DNA of 8,900 nt, from positions 1-8,900 of the forward strand of contig CANQZO010000073.1 in the NCBI GenBank assembly GCA_947628355.1. The letters run 5' to 3'. The translations under genes and the position numbers were made by a program. This stretch comes from Candidatus Gastranaerophilales bacterium. Its GTDB lineage: Bacteria; Cyanobacteriota; Vampirovibrionia; Gastranaerophilales; Gastranaerophilaceae. The notes beneath the pieces were generated by a model, which made no database searches, was not told where the DNA came from, and saw only the letters and a list, made by a program, of their open reading frames with translations. Shown piece by piece: positions 1 to 5,761 of this stretch. The stretch's first letter is position 1. Each line of letters opens with the position of its first letter.

Positions 1-1112
1 GCATAAGCCTTGCCCAGTGCTGATATGGGAAATATTGATTTTTTATAATTAATTCCCTCTTTTTGAAGTGCTTGCTCTGTTTTTCCAATATATGCGATTT
101 CGGGTGAACCGTATATTACCGCTGGAACGAGGTCTGGATTAAATAAATTACATTTGCCCGTTTTTATATATTCAATAACTTCTTCCGCCTGTTTCATTGC
201 ACTGTGTGCGAGCATGGATTTTCCGTTTATATCGCCTATGGCGTAAATATTAGCTATATTAGTTTTAAAATTACAGTCGGTAGTTACATATTTTTTTATA
301 TCTAAATTTTTTGAAATATTGCCAAAATCAAGCTCGACAGCTCTGCCTGCGCCAAGTAATACTTTTTCTGCTTCAACTTCTTTTCCGTTTGATAATTTAA
401 TTTTATTTCCTTGAATTTCAACTATTGAGCATGATGTATAAAAATCAATACGGCTTTTTTTAAATATACGCTCTAAACGCGCTGATATTTCATAATCCGC
501 GGATGGCAGGAGTTTTTCCATAATTTCTGCAACACTTACTTTTACTTTAAATGCGGATAATATTCTTGCCCATTCAATACCTATTGCCCCCGACCCTACA
601 ATTAAAATGCTTTCGGGCAATGTTGTCATGTTCAAAATGTCATCCGAGGTTAATATAAAATCTTTATCATAATTGCCGTTAAAACTTATTTTGTTTGGTT
701 TTGAGCCTGCTGCAATAATTATATTTTTTACTTCATAAGTATTTTGCGCGGTTTTTATAATGTTGCCGCTTTCTATTTGAGCTTGTTCTTCAACAATTGT
801 TATTCCATAGCTTTTTATTAATCCCGTTAAAGATTTTCTGATTTTTTCTGAAACCGTCTTAGCTCTTTGGGTTACTTTTTCATAATTAAAACCGATATTT
901 TCGGCAATAATTCCGTATTTTTCGCTGTTTAATGATTCTGAATATACTTTTGCACTGTGGAGTATTGTTTTTGTCGGAATACATCCGCGATTTAAGCAGG
1001 TGCCGCCGATTTCTCCTTTTTCAAAAAGTACTACGCTCATCCCTTCTTGGCTTGCTCTGATTGCTGCAGTATAACCCGCAGGCCCAGCTCCTATTATCCC
1101 TATATCAAACAT
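1..1112 (-). CDS. lpdA: Dihydrolipoyl dehydrogenase (E3), C-terminus cut by window edge
   Basis: Cytoplasmic flavoprotein that reoxidises the dihydrolipoyl groups of 2-oxoacid dehydrogenase or glycine cleavage complexes using NAD+. The frame reads from ATG at 1112-1110 to the left edge, giving 370 complete codons. Seen: an N-terminal FAD-binding GxGxxG (IIGAGPAG, residues 6-13); the redox disulfide motif GGTCLNRGCIPTK with Cys39 and Cys44; a second Rossmann motif for NAD (IVGSGAIGIE, 171-180); and the FAD-contacting segment AIGDINGKSMLAHSA (about 291-305). Family members are about 460-480 residues, so roughly 100 residues are outside the window, including most of the dimerisation domain with the His-Glu catalytic pair. 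The start is supported by an AAGGGGA ribosome site (1119-1125) 6 nt upstream and by the family N-terminus beginning right at the FAD fold. The gene is divergent from the metalloprotease-like gene. No E1 or E2 gene is visible on this side. The CxxxxC motif separates it from NADH oxidases and favours E3 over other pyridine nucleotide-disulfide reductases. Confidence 0.93.
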   Translation of the reverse strand, partial: MFDIGIIGAGPAGYTAAIRASQEGMSVVLFEKGEIGGTCLNRGCIPTKTILHSAKVYSESLNSEKYGIIAENIGFNYEKVTQRAKTVSEKIRKSLTGLIKSYGITIVEEQAQIESGNIIKTAQNTYEVKNIIIAAGSKPNKISFNGNYDKDFILTSDDILNMTTLPESILIVGSGAIGIEWARILSAFKVKVSVAEIMEKLLPSADYEISARLERIFKKSRIDFYTSCSIVEIQGNKIKLSNGKEVEAEKVLLGAGRAVELDFGNISKNLDIKKYVTTDCNFKTNIANIYAIGDINGKSMLAHSAMKQAEEVIEYIKTGKCNLFNPDLVPAVIYGSPEIAYIGKTEQALQKEGINYKKSIFPISALGKAY

Positions 1113-1134
1113 GAAAAATCCCCTTTTTATAAGC

Positions 1135-1164
1135 ATTATACTATAAAATGATAAGAAATGTAAC
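1135..1164 (-). promoter_or_regulatory. Probable sigma70-type promoter of lpdA
   Basis: On the minus strand a perfect -10 hexamer TATAAT (1135-1140) lies 18 bp downstream of GTTACA (1159-1164), which matches 4 of 6 positions of TTGACA. Transcription would start near 1128, giving a very short leader that holds only the AAGGGGA ribosome site. Position and fit are good. It is not proven, since AT-rich DNA yields such matches by chance. Confidence 0.55.
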
Positions 1165-1215
1165 AAAAACTTAAAAATTTTAATTCAAAAACTAAAGTTT
1201 TTTTTAAATCTGCCG

Positions 1216-1245
1216 ATAACTATTTTTGTGAGGATAAATTAAAAT
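1216..1245 (+). promoter_or_regulatory. Weak candidate promoter of the metalloprotease-like gene
   Basis: TAAAAT (1240-1245, one mismatch to TATAAT) sits 18 bp downstream of ATAACT (1216-1221, about 3 of 6 matches to TTGACA). The -10 lies between the arms of the TTTGTGA/TCACAAA dyad. The start would be near 1252, with a leader of about 35 nt before the ATG at 1288. The -35 is poor, so an activator or another start site is possible. Confidence 0.3.
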
Positions 1246-1251
1246 CACAAA
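1225..1251 (+). promoter_or_regulatory. Inverted repeat TTTGTGA-N13-TCACAAA, candidate operator
   Basis: Perfect 7-bp arms at 1225-1231 and 1245-1251 are separated by 13 bp and flank the TAAAAT hexamer upstream of the exported metalloprotease-like gene. The arm-to-arm centre distance is 20 bp, about two helical turns, which suits a dimeric regulator binding one face. In RNA it could instead form a 7-bp hairpin with a 13-nt loop. The N13 spacing does not match CRP or FNR sites. The role is inferred from position only. Confidence 0.35.
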
Positions 1252-1272
1252 TTTAGTAAGAGATAGTTGTTC

Positions 1273-1278
1273 AAAGGA
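1273..1278 (+). promoter_or_regulatory. Ribosome binding site AAAGGA that decides the start at 1288
   Basis: AAAGGA lies 9 nt before ATG 1288. An in-frame TTG at 1267 lies upstream of this site and has only a weak, too-close purine run in front of it. Starting at 1288 also places a textbook signal peptide exactly at the N-terminus, so 1288 is preferred. Confidence 0.65.
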
Positions 1279-1287
1279 TTCCCTGTT

Positions 1288-1869
1288 ATGAAATTAATTA
1301 AGAGAGTTTTTGTGCTTTTTAGCGCATTAGTTTTGTTGAGCGTAAACGCAGTATTTGCAGCTGATTATTCGGCTAATACAAAGCAGCCTGTTTTGTTGGA
1401 AGCATTACACAAGTTAGAAGTTATGAATAATTACAAAGTTCTTAATGTAATTCAAGGTCAAAATTCCACAAACAAACCTATAAGAATTATGTTCAGAAAC
1501 TTAGAGGCTTTAGGCTATGGCACTTGCGAAGCTGTTACCGCTAAAACTGCAGATGGTTCACTTGTTATATTAATCAGTTCTAATTATAAAACCGCTCCCG
1601 TTGAAGCTGTTGCTTGCTTAATTGCTCACGAAAGCGTACATCACGAAAATACTAAAACTTACGAAGAAGAAGTAAGAGCTTGGAATACAGAAGTTAAAAC
1701 TTGGATTTCTTTCACTCAAGTTAACCCCTCTTTAAAAACAGCTGATTCTAAATTAGTTAAAAGATTAAACTATTTATCTAAATTATATACAAAAGACGGC
1801 AATCAAATGACTTCTATAGCTAACTTAATAGCTTCAAACCCCGCTTATTCAACTTTAAAAAGATCTTAA
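1288..1869 (+). CDS. Exported HExxH (minigluzincin-like) putative zinc metalloprotease, 193 aa
   Basis: I do not recognise the specific family. From ATG 1288 the protein starts with a Sec signal peptide: Lys/Arg at 3-6, hydrophobic 7-22, and probable cleavage after AVFA at residue 24, so it should act outside the cytoplasmic membrane. The mature part of about 170 residues has one zinc-protease signature, HESVHH, with His114 and His118 as ligands and Glu115 as catalytic base. It is followed by YEEEVRAW at 125-132, an ExxA-type segment typical of small gluzincins in which one of Glu126-128 would be the third ligand. There are two cysteines, 80 and 110, that could pair. No propeptide or binding domain is evident. 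The gene stands alone, divergent from lpdA, with a dyad at its promoter, and its stop overlaps that of the convergent U32 gene. Protease activity is inferred from the motif; the substrate is unknown. Confidence 0.75.
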   Translation: MKLIKRVFVLFSALVLLSVNAVFAADYSANTKQPVLLEALHKLEVMNNYKVLNVIQGQNSTNKPIRIMFRNLEALGYGTCEAVTAKTADGSLVILISSNYKTAPVEAVACLIAHESVHHENTKTYEEEVRAWNTEVKTWISFTQVNPSLKTADSKLVKRLNYLSKLYTKDGNQMTSIANLIASNPAYSTLKRS

Positions 1870-3719
1870 TCCCAACTCCTTATTTTCATAATACAATCCT
1901 TACAATTGAATTCAACAAGGTATTCCTTGTTGAATTCGTCTTTTAAAACGAATGGTTCTTTGTATTTCTTTTTCGGAGTCTGCTTAGAACATAATCCAAG
2001 TTGATTTTTTATGCAGTATTTTGATGTCATTAAATCTTTATTTTCTACATTTTTTTGAAGTTCAAATGCATATTCTTTTACATTAACGCCTCGTTTTATA
2101 TAAAATTGTTTTGCTTTTTCATTTGATATATTTGCTTTGTAATCAAGCTCAGGCTCAGGGTATTGAATTTTATTTATAAATGTTTTTCTTTCGCTTTGTT
2201 TAAAGTTTTTTCTTCTTATTTTTCTTAATTTTTCTATTAATTGTCTTCTTATTTCATTAATTTCGCTCATTCTTATAAAAGGTATTTGTTTTAATTTTAT
2301 CTCGGTTTTTATAACTTCAAACTCGCTTCCACCTGTTTTGGATAATTGGATTTCCATTGTATTTTTTGCTTTTTCTTCCTGCATCGCCGTTTCATATTTT
2401 TTTGAAACCATATAACAGCTTGAGTTTTGCTCTTCATCCGTCATTATAAAAAGATATCCCATAGAGGTTTCCCTCACTTTTATGTTGACGGGTAATTTTC
2501 TTACAGGCTCTGCTTTTGATATTTCATCGTCAAATTCTTTATTGTAGTTGCGGTATATTTTTGTCCCCGCTTTTATTCCTTTTATGTTTGCGGGGTATAT
2601 TATATTCCCCTCAGTTTTATTAATATTTGTGCCGATTAGCTCGTTATATTCATTAAAAAAGCATATTCCGTCGCCGTTATTTAATATATTTGTATTTAAC
2701 TTAAAATAATTTTTTTTGGTGCTTTCTACAATCCCGATAAATTCGCCTAAAGATGATGAATAATTTACGGTGGCGATATTTTTTCGGTTCCCTGTTATAT
2801 TAAATTCCGTAAATCCGCGGTTAAAACTTTTGTATAAATCAGCTTCAATGGGATTTTTACTTATGCCTTGTGAAGCGCGCTTTAATCCGTATGTATTTAA
2901 TACTTTATCAATTATATCACGGTAATATGAGGTTATATTTACCACGTATGCTTCATTTTTTAATCTGCCCTCTATTTTAAACGAGGTTATACCCGCCAAT
3001 ATTAATTCTTCAATCCTTTCAGAAAGATTGAAATCTTTAAGGCTTAATATATATTTATTTTTTATTATTTCGTTTCCGTTTGCGTCAATAAGCGAGTATT
3101 TTCTTCTGCAAGGTTGTGCGCATTCGCCCCGGTTAGCGCTTCTGCCTCCTATTGCATAACTTAAATAGCACTGACCGCTGTATGATACGCATAATGCCCC
3201 ATGGACAAAACTTTCCAGTTCAATGTTTGTATTTTCTTTTATTTCTTTTATTTCTTTTAAACTCGTTTCCCGCGGTAAAATTACGCGCTTAAAACCTGTT
3301 TTTTCAAGGAATTTTATTCTGTCAACAGTGTAATTATGGCACTGCGTACTTGCTATTATAGGTATCGGAGGCAGATTTAATTCTAATATCCCCATATCTT
3401 GAATGATTATTCCGTCAGCTTTTATTTCATATAGCTTATGTATTAATTTTTCAATAGAATTTAATTCTTCATCTTTTAAAATCGTATTCAAGGTAATATA
3501 AACTTTTGCTCTGTAAATATGAGCAAATTCTATGACCTCAATAATATCTTCAAAGGAGTTGCCTGCTTGCGCCCTTGCACCATATAAACTGTATCCGATA
3601 TAAACTGCATCGGCGCCCGCCAGTATTGCCTTTTTTGCCGTTTGCTTATTATTTGCAGGTGCTAACAGTTCATAAACCGAAGTTCTCAAGTCTGTTCTTA
3701 ATTCCCTGTCTGATTTCAA
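1866..3719 (-). CDS. RlhA-like U32 family protein (DUF3656-type), probable RNA C5-hydroxylation enzyme, 617 aa
   Basis: The U32 'collagenase-like' signature is complete at 169-187 (ESFVHGALCVSYSGQCYLS), preceded by the family opening YELLAPA (16-22) and GADAVYIG (35-42). Cys177, 184, 200 and 204 are placed as expected for the cluster-binding cysteines proposed in E. coli TrhP/RlhA. A DUF3656-like middle region (about 320-510) includes MSEINEIRRQLIEKL (484-498). The tail has two further cysteine pairs, 569/577 and 606/609. Length is close to E. coli RlhA (667 aa; 23S rRNA 5-hydroxycytidine) and well above TrhP (about 453 aa; tRNA 5-hydroxyuridine), so RlhA-like is preferred. The substrate is inferred. 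Older annotation as a peptidase is probably misleading. The start is TTG 3719, 9 nt after AGGGG; an in-frame stop is just upstream (3726-3728) and there is no ATG before the domain. TTG 3689 is an alternative. It overlaps the Clp-N gene by 50 bp. Confidence 0.85.
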   Translation of the reverse strand: MKSDRELRTDLRTSVYELLAPANNKQTAKKAILAGADAVYIGYSLYGARAQAGNSFEDIIEVIEFAHIYRAKVYITLNTILKDEELNSIEKLIHKLYEIKADGIIIQDMGILELNLPPIPIIASTQCHNYTVDRIKFLEKTGFKRVILPRETSLKEIKEIKENTNIELESFVHGALCVSYSGQCYLSYAIGGRSANRGECAQPCRRKYSLIDANGNEIIKNKYILSLKDFNLSERIEELILAGITSFKIEGRLKNEAYVVNITSYYRDIIDKVLNTYGLKRASQGISKNPIEADLYKSFNRGFTEFNITGNRKNIATVNYSSSLGEFIGIVESTKKNYFKLNTNILNNGDGICFFNEYNELIGTNINKTEGNIIYPANIKGIKAGTKIYRNYNKEFDDEISKAEPVRKLPVNIKVRETSMGYLFIMTDEEQNSSCYMVSKKYETAMQEEKAKNTMEIQLSKTGGSEFEVIKTEIKLKQIPFIRMSEINEIRRQLIEKLRKIRRKNFKQSERKTFINKIQYPEPELDYKANISNEKAKQFYIKRGVNVKEYAFELQKNVENKDLMTSKYCIKNQLGLCSKQTPKKKYKEPFVLKDEFNKEYLVEFNCKDCIMKIRSWD

Positions 3720-5040
3720 GTGAATCTACCCCTAATATACTTAATGCCTTCATTGCTACAGAGTCGGGCTGATTGCATATTGCTATAAGCAGGTCATCTG
3801 CCGTTGTTTTTGTTTTGTTTTGTGATTTTGCTATATTCCAAGCGTCCTCCAGTATTATTTTTGCCCGCTGGCTGAATGTTATTTCTCCGCTTGTATATTC
3901 TTCGCCCGTGCCGATTAATTTTTCTATGACTTCTCTTGCGTCTTTTACTATTACTCCTAAATCTCTAAGTATTTCGGCTGCTATTGAGTTTGCTTCAAGC
4001 ACTATTCCCAATAATATTAATTCACTTCCGACTACGTTATTTCCTATTCTTCTGGCTTCTTGTTTCGCTAATCGCATTATATACAGTGTTTCATTTTTTT
4101 GTTTTTCTATCGGCTGTTGTATTCTTTCTTCCAACAGTGATTCATTTACGTTTAATTCTTTTAATATGTTATAAGCAATGCCCTTTTTTGATTTCAGCAG
4201 TCCTAATATGATATGTTCGGGCATGATTGATGCAATACCTTCTTCCCTAACCGTATCTAATGCTATCATTAAGGTTTTTAATGCATTTGGAGTGAAAATG
4301 ATTTGTTTATCTCCAAATTCTGCCTGCCTGCCGGATATTTCTTTCAGCTTTTGCGAAAATGTTTCGGCTGTTACTCCGTATTCCGCAAGTATTTTTACTA
4401 TATCGGAGTTGCTGTCCTCCAGTATTGACTGCATTATTTGTTCTGTTCCCAATATTTCATAATTTGATGTGGATAATTTAGCTATTGCCCTATCAAATAT
4501 TTTTGAACTGTCCGCACTTTCTATTAAATTTATTATACTTTCGGATTTATCGTTTCTTCTTCGCTTTTCAATGATTTCGGGATGTTGTATTCTTTGATGT
4601 TTATTAGATGAGAGAACATTATAAAACATTGCTCTCATTTTTTCTATATCAATACCTTTATCTTTTAATACTTTTGTTAATTCAAGTTTCGGGCTGTCCC
4701 AAATTGCTAAAAATAAATGCTCAGGCTTAACGTACAAATTCCCGAGAGATTTCGCTATATCCAGTGTCTTTTCAAAAATATCCTTTGAGGACTCGCTGAA
4801 TACTGCATATTCAACCGGCTTTATTACCGCCCTGCTGTTTAAAAGATTTATTATATCTTTTTTTAAATCTTCCGTTTTAATTTTATTTATTAAAAATGTT
4901 TTTACTATTAAGCTGTTTGTATCATTTAACAGTGCTAAAAGCAAATGTTCGGGGTAAATTTTTTCATGGTTAAATTCTATTGCATATATTTGTGCTGATT
5001 TTACTGCATCAATAGCTTTTTCGGTAAATTTTTCAAACAA
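3670..5040 (-). CDS. Triple Clp N-terminal domain protein without an AAA+ ATPase, 456 aa
   Basis: The protein is built of three consecutive Clp-N domains, each a pair of helical repeats, at about 1-143, 175-312 and 315-454. Six copies of the repeat core are readable: YPEHLLLALL (29), VKPEHLFLAI (104), LGTEQIMQSI (198), MPEHIILGLL (273), VGSELILLGI (337) and TADDLLIAIC (413). The opening MFEKFTEKAI and the third domain (RLAKQEARRIGNN, 323-335) look most like ClpC/ClpA N-domains. There is no Walker A or B, no middle domain and no signal peptide, so it is a cytoplasmic binding protein rather than an unfoldase. A basic/charged linker lies at 144-174. Clp-N domains bind substrates and adaptors such as ClpS or MecB/McsB partners, so an adaptor or substrate-receptor role is inferred. 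The start is TTG 5040, fixed by the family N-terminus, with AAGGGG (5053-5058) upstream. It ends inside the U32 gene. Confidence 0.85.
   Translation of the reverse strand: MFEKFTEKAIDAVKSAQIYAIEFNHEKIYPEHLLLALLNDTNSLIVKTFLINKIKTEDLKKDIINLLNSRAVIKPVEYAVFSESSKDIFEKTLDIAKSLGNLYVKPEHLFLAIWDSPKLELTKVLKDKGIDIEKMRAMFYNVLSSNKHQRIQHPEIIEKRRRNDKSESIINLIESADSSKIFDRAIAKLSTSNYEILGTEQIMQSILEDSNSDIVKILAEYGVTAETFSQKLKEISGRQAEFGDKQIIFTPNALKTLMIALDTVREEGIASIMPEHIILGLLKSKKGIAYNILKELNVNESLLEERIQQPIEKQKNETLYIMRLAKQEARRIGNNVVGSELILLGIVLEANSIAAEILRDLGVIVKDAREVIEKLIGTGEEYTSGEITFSQRAKIILEDAWNIAKSQNKTKTTADDLLIAICNQPDSVAMKALSILGVDSLEIRQGIKNRLENFGL
3729..3733 (-). promoter_or_regulatory. Ribosome binding site AGGGG for the U32 gene's TTG start
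   Basis: AGGGG on the minus strand, 9 nt before TTG 3719-3717, lies inside the coding sequence of the upstream Clp-N gene. It supports starting the U32 protein at 3719, because no ATG exists between the upstream in-frame stop and the conserved domain. Ribosomes finishing the upstream gene at 3670 would be close enough for coupled reinitiation. Confidence 0.5.
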
Positions 5041-5059
5041 TGTTACTGCCCGCCCCTTA

Positions 5060-5071
5060 ACATATATATGT
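5060..5071. promoter_or_regulatory. 12-bp palindrome ACATATATATGT before the Clp-N gene
   Basis: A perfect palindrome just upstream of the AAGGGG ribosome site and overlapping the start point predicted from the adjacent -10 (about 5067). Such a position would suit a repressor site or a small RNA hairpin. Alternating TA sequence is common in AT-rich DNA, so a chance origin is quite possible. Confidence 0.3.
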
Positions 5072-5073
5072 AA

Positions 5074-5102
5074 ATTTTACCACATAAGATTACTTTTGTA
5101 AT
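5074..5102 (-). promoter_or_regulatory. Candidate internal promoter for the Clp-N / U32 gene pair
   Basis: On the minus strand TGGTAAAAT (5074-5082) gives an extended -10 with one mismatch in the hexamer. It lies 17 bp from ATTACA (5097-5102), which matches 4 of 6 positions of TTGACA. It falls in the only real gap (5041-5119) of the minus-strand gene train, consistent with separate transcription of the last two genes. Confidence 0.45.
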
Positions 5103-5103
5103 C
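5088..5103. promoter_or_regulatory. Inverted repeat GATTAC-TTTT-GTAATC overlapping the candidate -35
   Basis: Perfect 6-bp arms with a 4-nt centre. It lies 16 nt past the GerMN stop codon and overlaps the candidate -35 at 5097-5102. As an RNA hairpin it would be weak (two G-C pairs), with no U-run after it on the minus strand, so it is a poor intrinsic terminator. An operator is an alternative. Its function is uncertain. Confidence 0.35.
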
Positions 5104-5119
5104 ACTTTCCGAATAGTTT

Positions 5120-5761
5120 TTATATTTCAAGCGATTTTTCATTTAAGGGCTGGGATATCATAATGCCCTCTCCGCCTATGAAATTTAACTGTTTGCCGTT
5201 TATATATAAATATATTTTTTTATTTTTACTGTTATTTATTGAAGTCTTTATTAACTGCATCATTCTTGAATAAATACTGTCAGTTCCTCCGCCCCATTGA
5301 AAATCATCGCTTAAGTTTATTATTATTTTATTCCCTTGGTGTTTTATGCCTAGAAGTTTTGTATTTTTTGGAATTTCGCTGTATGTGCCCATCGATTTTT
5401 CAACAATATTAGGTCCTTTTAATAATTCTTTTACGGCAAAATCAAGTTTATCTTCATTTTGCGGTATTTCGCGCGTAACTATTTTATATATTCCGTTTGC
5501 ATCGGAATTTAATGCAAGAAAATATATTTCTGCCTTTTTCGTTTCTGTTTCATCATTCGCCAAAGGCAGTTCCGTCGGCAATTCAGTCGGGGGTTCTATT
5601 TCTTCAAATTCTTTATCGGTTGTAAATTTCGGCAGTTCAATTTTCTTTATTGCACCTGTTGATGTCAGCAGATTTTGTATGTTTTCTCCGTATTTTTCTT
5701 TTATAAAGAAAAATGATAACACCAAAAGTATTATTATTACTATTTTTGAAAAATTACTCAT
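5120..5761 (-). CDS. Membrane-anchored GerMN-domain protein, 213 aa
   Basis: An N-terminal hydrophobic segment (about 7-20, preceded by one Lys and with no clear cleavage site) likely anchors the protein in the cytoplasmic membrane with the rest outside. A short Pro/Glu-rich linker (about 55-70) follows, then a GerMN domain (about 77-206). Family landmarks seen are VKELLKGPN (110-118), SEIPKNTKLLGI (128-139), IIINLSDDFQ (146-155), GGGTDSIYSRMMQLI (157-171) and YLYINGK (184-190), closing with GGEGIMISQPL (196-206). GerMN domains occur in the spore germination lipoprotein GerM and in many envelope proteins of non-sporulating bacteria; their molecular role is poorly defined, and nothing here implies sporulation. 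ATG 5761 overlaps the end of the DUF2993-like gene by 8 bp (ATGAGTAA), with GGCGGGG just before it, so translation is probably coupled. It is the last gene before the 79-nt gap. Confidence 0.82.
   Translation of the reverse strand: MSNFSKIVIIILLVLSFFFIKEKYGENIQNLLTSTGAIKKIELPKFTTDKEFEEIEPPTELPTELPLANDETETKKAEIYFLALNSDANGIYKIVTREIPQNEDKLDFAVKELLKGPNIVEKSMGTYSEIPKNTKLLGIKHQGNKIIINLSDDFQWGGGTDSIYSRMMQLIKTSINNSKNKKIYLYINGKQLNFIGGEGIMISQPLNEKSLEI

Noticed and set aside
1165..1205. AAAAACTT ... AAGTTTTT inverted repeat followed by T-run, as an intrinsic terminator
   Set aside because: The stem is nearly all A-T with a 22-nt loop, and it lies between two divergent genes, so no transcript from either would need to end there.
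1225..1251. CRP or FNR binding site
   Set aside because: The half-sites resemble TGTGA/TCACA, but the 13-bp spacer does not fit CRP (6 bp) or FNR (TTGAT-N4-ATCAA).
1267..1287. Upstream TTG start for the metalloprotease-like gene
   Set aside because: It would put seven residues before a canonical signal peptide. The good AAAGGA site lies downstream of it and points to ATG 1288.
1866..3719. U32 protein as a collagen-degrading protease
   Set aside because: The family name is historical. E. coli members of this type (RlhA, TrhP) take part in RNA hydroxylation, and no exported signal is present here.
3773..4462. Open frames on the plus strand inside the Clp-N gene
   Set aside because: They are antisense to a clear domain-bearing gene, rich in Phe/Ser/Leu as expected for the complement of AT-rich coding DNA, and show no family motifs.
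5088..5103. Rho-independent terminator after the GerMN gene
   Set aside because: The 6-bp stem has only two G-C pairs and is followed on the minus strand by TTATGTGG rather than a T-run.
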